Under the pieces are notes generated by a model that was given only the letters and a program-made list of their open reading frames with translations, did not search any database and was not told the origin of the DNA. From positions 1 to 64,000 of the forward strand of contig JAJCXY010000081.1 of the NCBI GenBank assembly GCA_029263215.1: a stretch of 64,000 nucleotides of DNA, in the 5' to 3' direction. This document shows positions 1 to 7,141 of this stretch, in pieces. Both the position numbers and the translations under genes were made by a program. This DNA comes from Acidimicrobiales bacterium (GTDB lineage Bacteria > Actinomycetota > Acidimicrobiia > Acidimicrobiales > Aldehydirespiratoraceae). Numbering within the stretch: the first letter of the stretch is position 1; each line of letters starts with the position of its first letter.

Positions 1-780
1 TACGCCCGCACTCCAGCCGACGCGTTCACTCTCGGCTTCTGGCCGGTGTGGTTCTGGCTGTTGTGGGGGACCGCGGTGGCAATCCATCTGGCGGTGGTCG
101 CGGCGCGGATCATCCCCGGTGGCCGCAGGCGCCGTCGACGCCGCCACCGGCGCCACGAAGCCATGGCCCACGCCCAGCGGATGGTCCAAGAGGCGGTGCG
201 CGCCGCGGTGCCACCGATACCGCCGACACCTCCGACCCAGCCGGTGCCACCTGCTCGGTCCGGCCGATCGAGACAGCCCGGCCGCCGCTACGTGGTTGCG
301 ATGTTCACCGACCTCACCGGCAGCACCACCACCAACGAGCAGATGGGCGACACCGCCTGGGCCGAGATCGTGGGTCGCCACCGGCGCGTCGTGAGAGCGG
401 CCACCGAACAGCACCGAGGCGTCGAGGTCGGCACTCAGGGCGATGGCTTCTTCGTCCGGTTCGACCAGCCCGCTGATGCTGCCGCGTGCGCGGTGCGGAT
501 CCAGCGCGAGTCGGCCAGGGAGAGGGGCAACGGATCGTTCGTTCCGCCGGTGCGCGTGGGTATCCACGGTGGCGACGCCGTCCACGACGACGACGATGAC
601 GTCCTCGGCCGGGTCGTCAACATCGCGGCACGCCTCCTCGAAGTGGCCCGACCCCACGAGATAGTGGTCACCGAGCCGATGGCCGATGCGGTGGAACTCG
701 GCAACTTCGAGGATCGCGGACTGATGAACCTGAAGGGCATCAGCCAACCCCGTCACGTGCTGGCGCTCAGCTGGGAATGA
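1..780 (+). CDS. Class III nucleotidyl cyclase-like protein with N-terminal membrane segment (5' end outside window)
   Basis: The reading frame is open from base 1, so the protein probably starts upstream; a GTG at 46 is the first in-window start candidate. The N-terminal part has a Trp-rich hydrophobic stretch (FWPVWFWLLWG) like the end of a 2TM-type domain, then a very basic linker (poly-Arg) and a Pro-rich hinge. From about residue 82 (counted from the GTG at 46) comes a class III adenylate/guanylate cyclase catalytic fold. Metal-binding Asp are seen in FTDL (D89) and QGDGF (D133), the DVLG Asp is D185, and the transition-state pair N192/R196 lies in VNIAAR. The base-reading Lys, normally four residues before the GD Asp, is Gly (G129), so substrate choice or activity may differ. 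It would make cAMP or cGMP at the membrane, or act as a sensor. Family call is firm; activity is uncertain. Confidence 0.8.
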   Translation, partial: YARTPADAFTLGFWPVWFWLLWGTAVAIHLAVVAARIIPGGRRRRRRRHRRHEAMAHAQRMVQEAVRAAVPPIPPTPPTQPVPPARSGRSRQPGRRYVVAMFTDLTGSTTTNEQMGDTAWAEIVGRHRRVVRAATEQHRGVEVGTQGDGFFVRFDQPADAAACAVRIQRESARERGNGSFVPPVRVGIHGGDAVHDDDDDVLGRVVNIAARLLEVARPHEIVVTEPMADAVELGNFEDRGLMNLKGISQPRHVLALSWE

Positions 781-834
781 CGTCTGAGAACACTTCGCGG
801 GCGTCAGAGGTGCAGGACCAAGTACCTTCGCGCG

Positions 835-1617
835 ATGGCCTTTCGAGGTAGCTACGTCGCGAGCCGCACCCTGTGGCTCATGGCCGCGTCTGCGGTAGCT
901 GTCGCTGCGGTCACCCTTCTGCTTGTCCGCCCGGCTGATTCTGCACCCGAGATCGAGTCCACCATTGCCTGTGAGGAGGCCGGTGCCGTCCACGGCACCC
1001 CCGTCGCGTGCACCGCGGCAGGGCCGGTCGACGCCATCATCGACTGGGGCGACGGCAGTCAAGACCTGGTCGGCGAGGGTTTCGCTGCGTCTCACGCGTT
1101 CGGCTCGGTGGGCCCCACGATCGTGAGCATCCTCGATACCGACGGCGATGCTCTCGCCGGCACGAGCATCGACATCACCCCCGACCTCGCCGTCACCTGT
1201 GAGCAGCGCGATATCCAGCCCGTCTACGCGTTGGCGCCTGCCATCGACACCAGCCGCAACCCCTTCGACTACGTCTACCTGCACCCCGAGACCGATGAGC
1301 CGGTTCTCCCCGGAGAGGCCGCCTATCCCCAGAACCTGGGTGAGGTCTTGCAGATGGAGCGCCAGGTCCTCGGCCACGAGCCAGCCGTCGGACTGTGCTC
1401 GGCGGAGTCGGCCGCGGCCGACGCGTTCGACGGCACGATCTCGTGGACCATCAGTTCGGACTGGTACGACGACCGTGTGTCGGTCACCCGCCGGATCACC
1501 CCCGGCACGCCCGGCGATGCCGACGGCGTCCAACCGATCGATATCCAGATCGTCGTCAACGTCGAAGGCTTCGAGGCGTCCGAGAGGATCGGCGTCTTCT
1601 TCGGCGGTTGTGGTTGA
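835..1617 (+). CDS. Secreted or membrane-anchored protein with PKD-like domain
   Basis: 260 residues from ATG. Residues about 8-37 form a basic-then-hydrophobic signal peptide or signal anchor ending in ADSAPE. Residues about 55-115 look like a PKD/beta-sandwich repeat: a WGDGS motif, then HAF, G and a D-x-DG turn near the end, the usual PKD signature. The C-terminal half has Cys pairs and ends GVFFGGCG, suggesting disulfides outside the cell. I do not recognise a catalytic site. It sits alone between the cyclase and the acyl-CoA dehydrogenase with a 54-base gap before it. Function unknown; a surface or adhesion-like role is only a guess. Confidence 0.7.
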   Translation: MAFRGSYVASRTLWLMAASAVAVAAVTLLLVRPADSAPEIESTIACEEAGAVHGTPVACTAAGPVDAIIDWGDGSQDLVGEGFAASHAFGSVGPTIVSILDTDGDALAGTSIDITPDLAVTCEQRDIQPVYALAPAIDTSRNPFDYVYLHPETDEPVLPGEAAYPQNLGEVLQMERQVLGHEPAVGLCSAESAAADAFDGTISWTISSDWYDDRVSVTRRITPGTPGDADGVQPIDIQIVVNVEGFEASERIGVFFGGCG

Positions 1618-1738
1618 CAGCCCAGCAGCAATAGCTGACCCGGTCGGGTTGGTCGCCAACCAGCAAGCCAGCTCCGCGTTTGTGCGCGGCGACAGGCATC
1701 GTGTCACCATGACCGCACTGTCGACCGAAGGACCTGCC

Positions 1739-3073
1739 ATGCCAACCGGCTTGAAGAGCTCACCCGACGATTTCGATCTACGGATGTCGCAGGACGCACG
1801 CCCGTTCTTCGAGCAGGTGGTGGAGTTCTTGGAGACGGTCGTCGCCCCGATGGAGATCGAGTTCCACGCGGCCGGCGAAGGCCGCGCCGATCGTTGGAGC
1901 TTCACCGATCGCCAACTTGAATTGCTCGAAAGGGCCAAGGACGAGGCCAAGAGCCGCGGCCTCTGGAACTTCTTTCTCCCCGACACCGGCCAGGGCCTCT
2001 CCAACCTCGACTACGCCTACCTGGCCGTCGAGTTGGGCAAGTACCCCCTGGGCCCAGAGTCGCTCAACTGTGCCGCACCCGACACCGGCAACATGGAAGT
2101 GCTCGAACGGGTCGGCACCGATGAGCAGAAGGCCCAGTGGCTCCAGCCCCTGCTCGATGGCGAGATCCGCAGCTGCTTTGCCATGACCGAGCCCGGTGTG
2201 GCGTCCTCGGATGCCAAGAACGTGCGCACCCAAGCGATACGCGATGGTGAGGAGTACGTCATCAACGGTGAGAAGTACTTCTCATCGGGAGCCGGCGACC
2301 CCCGCTGCAAGATCATGATCTGCATGGTCCAGACCAACCCCGACGCAGCTCCCCACCGGCGCCAGTCCCAGATCCTCGTGCCCATGGACACCCCAGGGGT
2401 CGAGGTGCTCGGGCCGATGCATGTATTCGGCACCGACGATGCGCCCCACGGCCACATGCACGTCCGACTCACCGATGTGCACGTGCCCGCATCAAACATC
2501 CTCTGGGACGAAGGCAAGGGTTTTGAGATCTCCCAGCTCAGGCTCGGCCCCGGCCGCATCCATCACTGCATGCGCTCGATCGGCGCGGCCGAGAAGGCCC
2601 TCGATCTGATGTGCAAGCGTGGTCTCACCCGCGAGGCATTCGGGAAGCCCATCGCCCGCCTCGGTGGCAACACCGAGATAATCGCTCGTGCCCGCATTGA
2701 GATCGAGAGCATGCGAATGATGGTGCTTCGAGCGGCGAAGGCGATGGACACGCTCGGCAATGCCGAGGCCCGCGTCTGGATCAGCGGGGTGAAGGCTCTC
2801 GTGCCCGAACGCGTGTGCAAGATCATCGATCAGGCGATCCAACTCCACGGCGCCACCGGCATCACCCAGTGGACGCCTCTCGCCGGCATGTACCACAGCC
2901 AGCGCACGCTGCGGCTCGCCGACGGCCCCGACGAGGTCCACTGGATGGTTGTGGGACGCGCCGAACTCGGCTCCTATGAAGGATTCGACGTGCCAGCCAA
3001 TCCGACATCGGCGGCCCCCGCGTCTCTCACCGGCGGCGTGGTCGACAACGACTTCAACTTCACCGGTCCCTGA
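1739..3073 (+). CDS. Acyl-CoA dehydrogenase (ACAD10/11-like)
   Basis: 444 residues. An FAD enzyme that makes the alpha,beta double bond in an acyl-CoA and passes electrons to electron-transfer flavoprotein. Visible family signatures are CFAMTEPGVASSDA (FAD/substrate loop, mid-protein), INGEKYFSSGAGD, GPGRIHHCMRSIGAAE and, near the C-terminus, RTLRLADGPDEVH. That last block is typical of the ACAD10/11 branch and carries the probable catalytic Glu. The start at 1739 is chosen because GAAGGA lies 6 bases upstream; an in-frame ATG at 1709 and a longer open frame back to 1148 lack such a signal and overlap the previous gene. A short GGTTGG/CCAACC hairpin at 1647-1661 lies in the gap and may end upstream transcription. 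The exact acyl substrate is unknown. Confidence 0.88.
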   Translation: MPTGLKSSPDDFDLRMSQDARPFFEQVVEFLETVVAPMEIEFHAAGEGRADRWSFTDRQLELLERAKDEAKSRGLWNFFLPDTGQGLSNLDYAYLAVELGKYPLGPESLNCAAPDTGNMEVLERVGTDEQKAQWLQPLLDGEIRSCFAMTEPGVASSDAKNVRTQAIRDGEEYVINGEKYFSSGAGDPRCKIMICMVQTNPDAAPHRRQSQILVPMDTPGVEVLGPMHVFGTDDAPHGHMHVRLTDVHVPASNILWDEGKGFEISQLRLGPGRIHHCMRSIGAAEKALDLMCKRGLTREAFGKPIARLGGNTEIIARARIEIESMRMMVLRAAKAMDTLGNAEARVWISGVKALVPERVCKIIDQAIQLHGATGITQWTPLAGMYHSQRTLRLADGPDEVHWMVVGRAELGSYEGFDVPANPTSAAPASLTGGVVDNDFNFTGP

Positions 3074-3076
3074 GCG

Positions 3077-4102
3077 TCAGGGGGCGAGTGGTCGTCCGAA
3101 GGGGAGTTCGCTCTGCCAGCTGGACAGATAGTCCTCGGCCGCGTAGCAGGCCGCCAGGAAGGGTCCGTCGTCGTGGGTGCCGAACTCCGTGGACAGGTCG
3201 CCGATGTCGTCGGCGATCCCGGCACGAATCTCAGCCTCGCTGCGGTTGGAATCGCCCCACGTCGCCAGCGTCGCCCCGGCGAGGGCTACGAAGTCGGTAG
3301 GAGCGGCGATGCCCGCCTTGCGCAGTACCGCGAGGGCGCGAGCGGTGAGGGGGAGCCGTGCGCACGGCACCACCGCCGACGCTTCGGAAAGCTGAGCGGC
3401 GATCCCGTGATCGACCACGCCCATCTTGGAGCCGACGAAGAACACATCGGCCCCCGAAGTGAAGATGGCGGCTGCGTCGGCAACCTCGCCCATATTGGCG
3501 ACGAGCTCCGAACCGTGCGCTCGCCAGCCCTCGGCCAGTGCGGCCGGGTCGAGGCCGGTGTCGTCAATGACGGTGCCCGCTGAGGTCGACACCGAGATCA
3601 CCCGTCCGCCCCGCTCGGCCACCGCGATTGCCAGCGATGGCCCGTTGGCGGCGAAACCCTCGATGGCCACTGTTCGTCCCTCGATGCTGCCGAGGGTGTG
3701 GTGGGCGGTGATGGCCGCGCTGAGTCCCTCACAGGAACTGGCGAACTCTCCTCCGCGAGCTGTATCTCGAGGGTCGTTCTCGGCCAGCGATGAGAGGTCG
3801 CTGTGGTCGACTCCCTTCGCGGCATCAGGGAGGTAGGTGCCGTCGGCAACGAGGCTCGCGGCTTCGGCGATGAACTTCTCGACGGCCGCGGCACGCTCCG
3901 GGCCATCCGCGGAGATTCCGGCCGACGCTCCACCACGAGGCATGCCGAGCACTGCGTAGGTATAGGTCTGGGAGCGGGCCAGATCCTTGGCCCCGCCCTG
4001 GAGCACCTTGCGCGCCCACCGCACCGGTCCCGACGATGCCTCTGCGTCGGCCAAATCGATGGCGATGAACGCGTCGACCGATTCGAACTTGTGGATACGC
4101 AC
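3077..4102 (-). CDS. Divergent Glu/Leu/Phe/Val (ELFV) dehydrogenase-family protein
   Basis: 341 residues from a GTG at 4102, 7 bases after the ferredoxin stop; the open frame runs further up but would overlap the ferredoxin. The N-terminal third has YAVLGMPRGGASAGI, recalling the substrate-binding GGxKGG block of amino-acid dehydrogenases. Around residue 145 comes VAIEGFAANG followed by GGRVISVSTSAGTVIDD and GLD, the layout of the ELFV Rossmann domain (VaVqGfGnVG ... AkvvavsDs.G.i). The glycine motif is altered (GFAANG). It would use NAD(P) to oxidise an amino acid or a related amine, but the catalytic Lys is not clear to me. It shares a direction with the ferredoxin and P450 and is probably in their operon. 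Confidence 0.6.
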   Translation of the reverse strand: MRIHKFESVDAFIAIDLADAEASSGPVRWARKVLQGGAKDLARSQTYTYAVLGMPRGGASAGISADGPERAAAVEKFIAEAASLVADGTYLPDAAKGVDHSDLSSLAENDPRDTARGGEFASSCEGLSAAITAHHTLGSIEGRTVAIEGFAANGPSLAIAVAERGGRVISVSTSAGTVIDDTGLDPAALAEGWRAHGSELVANMGEVADAAAIFTSGADVFFVGSKMGVVDHGIAAQLSEASAVVPCARLPLTARALAVLRKAGIAAPTDFVALAGATLATWGDSNRSEAEIRAGIADDIGDLSTEFGTHDDGPFLAACYAAEDYLSSWQSELPFGRPLAP

Positions 4103-4109
4103 GCCGACG

Positions 4110-4304
4110 CTACTCGTTGATGGTGATCGCGAACTCGGGGCAGTTGTCGGCTGCCAGCTGAGCCTTCTCCTCGAGTTCGGCCGGTACATCGCCCTCGACG
4201 AGAAGGATCGCATAACCCTCGTCGTCGGTGTCGAAGAGCTCTGAGGCGAGCATGTAGCAGCGATTGTGGCCCTGGCAGGCGGAACGGTCGTACGTGATCT
4301 TCAC
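4110..4304 (-). CDS. 3Fe-4S-type ferredoxin, probable P450 partner
   Basis: 64 residues, the usual size of actinobacterial P450 ferredoxins. Cluster ligands are C10 and C16 in CQGHNRC and C55 in NCP; the second Cys of a 4Fe-4S set is replaced by His, which is the mark of the 3Fe-4S type. The protein is acidic, as expected for docking onto a P450. It lies 15 bases downstream of the P450 stop and 7 bases upstream of the ELFV dehydrogenase, so the three are most likely co-transcribed. It would carry electrons from a ferredoxin reductase (not in this window) to the P450. Confidence 0.92.
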   Translation of the reverse strand: MKITYDRSACQGHNRCYMLASELFDTDDEGYAILLVEGDVPAELEEKAQLAADNCPEFAITINE

Positions 4305-4319
4305 GGGCGCAACCTTAGA

Positions 4320-5534
4320 TCAGGAGGGGAAACGGATGGGCAGTGAGCGTGGACCGCGTACCTGGCCGGTAGACCAGAGGACGGTGTCGGGGTCGGCGAG
4401 TTCGAAATCACCAAACGCCGCCATCCACTCCTCGATGGCAATTCTCAGTTCGAGGCGGGCGAGATTGGAACCCACACAGCGATGGATGCCGAGACCGAAC
4501 GCGGTATGGCGATTGCGGGCCCTGTCGATGATGAACTCGTCGGCCCGCTCAAATGCCTCGGGGTCGCGGTTGGCGGCGGGGAAGGGGAGCAGGGCCCATT
4601 CACCCTTCTTCATCGGGCAGCCCTCGAACTCTGTGTCTGCGGCGATGAGCCGCGCCATCGTGACCGGGGCGTAGAAACGCAGGAACTCCTCGATGGCAAA
4701 GGGCCGTACCGCAGGGTCGTCGATCCAACGGCTGCGGTCGGCCGGCGACTGGGCCAGGTGCCACATCGACGCGCCGATGGCCGACCAGGTGGTGTCGATC
4801 CCCGCGATGATCAGCAGGGCGATGGTGCCCCTCACGTGCTCGTCGAGCAGCGGCATGCCCTCGATGTCGGCCTCACACAGATAGCTGATGAGGTCGTCGC
4901 CGAGGTTCTCGCGGCGTTCGGCCACCTTGGCATCGAGATAGAAATCGATGGTCTCTTCCCACGGAAGGTCCTCGTCGAGGCCCGGAGCTTCGAGGGTGTT
5001 GTGGATGAAACCACGGAACTTGTCGCCGTCTTCGTTGGGAAGATCGAGCATCTCGGCGATGACCCGTACCGGGATGTGCTGGCTGTAGGCCTTAGCGGCG
5101 TCGATCTCCGATTCGCCGGCCTTGATCCGGTCCTTGATGTCGGCGATCAGTTCCTGACAAGTGCGTCGCACCGCAGGCTCCCACGCCTCGATCGCCTTGG
5201 GCGAGAAGAACTTGAGCATGATGCCGCGGGCGATCGAGTGGAACGGCGGATCGCTGGTGATCGGTGGGGCATAGCCCATGGGTGCGGGGATATCGGGCCG
5301 GAACTCGGTGACCACCACACCCTGGGAAGAGAACCGTTCGGGGTCCTTGGAGATTGTCGAGATGTCGTCGTGTCGGGTGGGCAACCAGGTGCCGCCGAAT
5401 CGATCGCTGTGGGCGATCGGGCAGGTCTCTCTCAAGTCGTCCCAGATCTGGGGCGCCGATGCCGCATAGTCGGGGTGGGTGTGATCGAAGTCGGTTGACC
5501 AGTCGGTCACAGTTGGTCGTGGCGCGGTGGCCAT
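4320..5534 (-). CDS. Cytochrome P450
   Basis: 404 residues from ATG at 5534, with AGGGGGG about 7-13 bases upstream. The open frame extends further but that part is low-complexity Arg-rich sequence. Visible marks are the I-helix AGIDTTWSAI, an EEFLR of the ExxR type, and the heme loop FGLGIHRCVG with thiolate ligand C353. It is a soluble bacterial monooxygenase of the ferredoxin-fed class. The next gene is its probable ferredoxin and the third an ELFV-type dehydrogenase, suggesting hydroxylation of a small molecule followed by further oxidation. Substrate unknown; the acyl-CoA dehydrogenase nearby faces the other way. A palindrome over the putative promoter suggests repressor control. Confidence 0.93.
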   Translation of the reverse strand: MATAPRPTVTDWSTDFDHTHPDYAASAPQIWDDLRETCPIAHSDRFGGTWLPTRHDDISTISKDPERFSSQGVVVTEFRPDIPAPMGYAPPITSDPPFHSIARGIMLKFFSPKAIEAWEPAVRRTCQELIADIKDRIKAGESEIDAAKAYSQHIPVRVIAEMLDLPNEDGDKFRGFIHNTLEAPGLDEDLPWEETIDFYLDAKVAERRENLGDDLISYLCEADIEGMPLLDEHVRGTIALLIIAGIDTTWSAIGASMWHLAQSPADRSRWIDDPAVRPFAIEEFLRFYAPVTMARLIAADTEFEGCPMKKGEWALLPFPAANRDPEAFERADEFIIDRARNRHTAFGLGIHRCVGSNLARLELRIAIEEWMAAFGDFELADPDTVLWSTGQVRGPRSLPIRFPS

Positions 5535-5557
5535 GAGATGTCCCCCCTGGGTTGGAT

Positions 5558-5573
5558 TTACGGCGTAAGTATA
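5558..5573 (-). promoter_or_regulatory. Putative P450 promoter -10 box with overlapping palindromic operator
   Basis: On the minus strand a good -10 hexamer TATACT (5573-5568) is followed directly by a near-perfect palindrome TTACG-n-CGTAA (5568-5558), then 23 bases to the P450 ATG. The palindrome would cover the transcription start, a normal place for a TetR-type repressor site. I see no convincing -35 box. No regulator gene is next door. Confidence 0.4.
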
Positions 5574-5602
5574 GAACCTGAACGCGGCTGATCGTCGTCG
5601 CT

Positions 5603-5755
5603 TCAACGTCGCCGCTTGTTGGCCGAGCGAGCCACCAGGATCGTCACGATCACGCCGACGAGCACGAAGCCGACGATCCCCACCACCCCGGAGTCGTCGG
5701 CCGCTCTCTCGGTTCCGGCCTGGGCCAACCACAGCGTGACAAGTAGCGAGGGCAT
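5603..5755 (-). CDS. 50-residue single-span membrane protein
   Basis: A short open frame, ATG at 5755 to TGA at 5603. Its N-terminus (MPSLLVTLWLAQAG) is hydrophobic and signal-like. It is followed by an acidic patch (ADDSG), a clean membrane span of about 20 residues (VVGIVGFVLVGVIVTILVA) and a basic tail (RSANKRRR), so the C-terminus is probably cytoplasmic. The composition is strongly that of a small membrane protein and not of random high-G+C sequence. It lies upstream of the P450 on the same strand. Function unknown. Confidence 0.55.
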   Translation of the reverse strand: MPSLLVTLWLAQAGTERAADDSGVVGIVGFVLVGVIVTILVARSANKRRR

Positions 5756-5845
5756 CGATCCCTGTGCCTAATTGCTGCGAGTGGCTGTGTCGAATAGCTG
5801 TAGCGTCGCCGGGTCGGATAATCGCTCGACGGGGAGGAGACCACC

Positions 5846-7084
5846 ATGGCGAAGCACGGCTATGACCCCGCTCGAGTGTTCGTGCGGGGCGGCGGGCTCT
5901 CCGAGGGAGTCGAGTGGGGATTCTGGCTCGCCGTCACGGTCTGGTGGGTGGTGGAACTCGGGCTGGGTCCGTTCCAGTTGGTGATGATGGGCACCGTCCT
6001 CGAACTCTCCGTGCTGCTCGCCGAGACCCCCACCGGCGTGGTCGCCGATCTCGTCTCGCGCAAGCGGTCGATCATCGTCGCCCAGATGGTGATGGGTCTC
6101 GGCTTCATCTGGGCCGTGGCCAGCACCAACTACTGGCTGATCCTCCCCGCCCAGGTGATGTTCGGGGTGGGGTGGACGTTTCGCAGCGGAGCCGACACGG
6201 CCTGGGTCACCGATGAACTCAAGGGACTCGGCGAGTTCCACGACGACGACATCGATCGCCTTCTTCTCCAGAAGCATCGGTTCGGCATCCTGGTGGGAAT
6301 CGTCACCTTGAGCTTGACGATGCTGGTGGGTCAGCTCACTTCGGTTCGTTGGGCCGCGATCGTCATGGGGCTGCTCGAGATCGGCATAGGCCTCTACTAC
6401 TCCCGGGCCATGCACGAGGAACACTTCATTCCCGGTCGCCACGATGATCGCGGCTTCGTCGACACCCTCCGAGGCGGTCTCACCGCGATCGCCAGCCAAC
6501 CCCGACTGCGTGCACTGGTGGCAGTGGTGCTGGTTCTCGACATGGGCTCAGAAGCATTCGACCGGCTCGGATTCAAATACTTCCTCGACAACGCCGACGT
6601 CGACGACGACTCGCTCATCGTGCTCGGTGTGCTCTTCTTGGCTTTGGCCGGAGCGGGCCTGGTGATCAACATGGCGTCGACGCGCGCCCTCACGCACGGG
6701 TTCGGCGTCGCTCGACTAGCGGTGGTGCTCTTGACGATGGCGGCGTTGGGGGGACTGCTGGCATCGGTCACCAGCATCGTCGTGGTGATCGCGCTCGGCT
6801 ACATGACTCAGGACAGCATGCGGGAAGCCCTCTGGCCGGTGGTCAGCGGTTGGGCCAACCGCGATGCGCCCACGGAAGTGCGCGCCACTGTGCATTCCTT
6901 GATCGGGCAGACCACCGCGATCGGCGAACTCATCGGTGGGATCACGCTCGGAGCGGTCGCCGAGTTCACCTCGATCCGGACCGCCCTGGTGATCGCCGCG
7001 GTGCTCTTCGGGATCTCGGCGTTGCTCGCGACCCGTGGGGTTGCACCTCGCTCACCATCCCCTCACCGAAATTTGGGTGCGTAG
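5846..7084 (+). CDS. Major facilitator superfamily transporter
   Basis: 412 residues, starting at ATG 5846 behind GGGGAGGAG. The protein is hydrophobic throughout with about 12 segments. It carries the ADTAWVTDEL block after segment 4 and the loop ADLVSRKRSI (MFS motif A-like DxxxRK) between segments 2 and 3. Both fit the actinobacterial TetA/multidrug-like MFS group. It would be a proton-driven exporter of an unknown small molecule. The last codons overlap the left arm of a long hairpin (7067-7119), so the very C-terminus may have been altered by that element. No regulator is adjacent. Confidence 0.85.
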   Translation: MAKHGYDPARVFVRGGGLSEGVEWGFWLAVTVWWVVELGLGPFQLVMMGTVLELSVLLAETPTGVVADLVSRKRSIIVAQMVMGLGFIWAVASTNYWLILPAQVMFGVGWTFRSGADTAWVTDELKGLGEFHDDDIDRLLLQKHRFGILVGIVTLSLTMLVGQLTSVRWAAIVMGLLEIGIGLYYSRAMHEEHFIPGRHDDRGFVDTLRGGLTAIASQPRLRALVAVVLVLDMGSEAFDRLGFKYFLDNADVDDDSLIVLGVLFLALAGAGLVINMASTRALTHGFGVARLAVVLLTMAALGGLLASVTSIVVVIALGYMTQDSMREALWPVVSGWANRDAPTEVRATVHSLIGQTTAIGELIGGITLGAVAEFTSIRTALVIAAVLFGISALLATRGVAPRSPSPHRNLGA

Positions 7085-7119
7085 GGGTGAATATCTCGAC
7101 CTCACGAGCCCAAATTTCG
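7067..7119. repeat. Long imperfect hairpin between convergent genes
   Basis: Perfect 11-base inverted repeats CGAAATTTGGG (7067-7077) and CCCAAATTTCG (7109-7119) flank a loop that is itself partly self-complementary, giving a 53-base structure. The left arm lies inside the last codons of the MFS gene. It sits where MFS (+) and prfC (-) converge, so it could act as a two-way terminator or be a dispersed palindromic repeat. Confidence 0.65.
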
Positions 7120-7141
7120 ACGGTTTGGGGCTTTGGGTGGC

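Noticed and set aside
1647-1661. GGTTGG-TCG-CCAACC hairpin as a terminator
   Set aside because: Only a 6-base stem with no T-run; kept as a remark with the neighbouring gene.
1148-1738. N-terminal extension of the acyl-CoA dehydrogenase frame
   Set aside because: It overlaps the secreted PKD-like protein in another frame, is Ser/Arg/Pro-rich without family match, and a good ribosome site marks the start at 1739.
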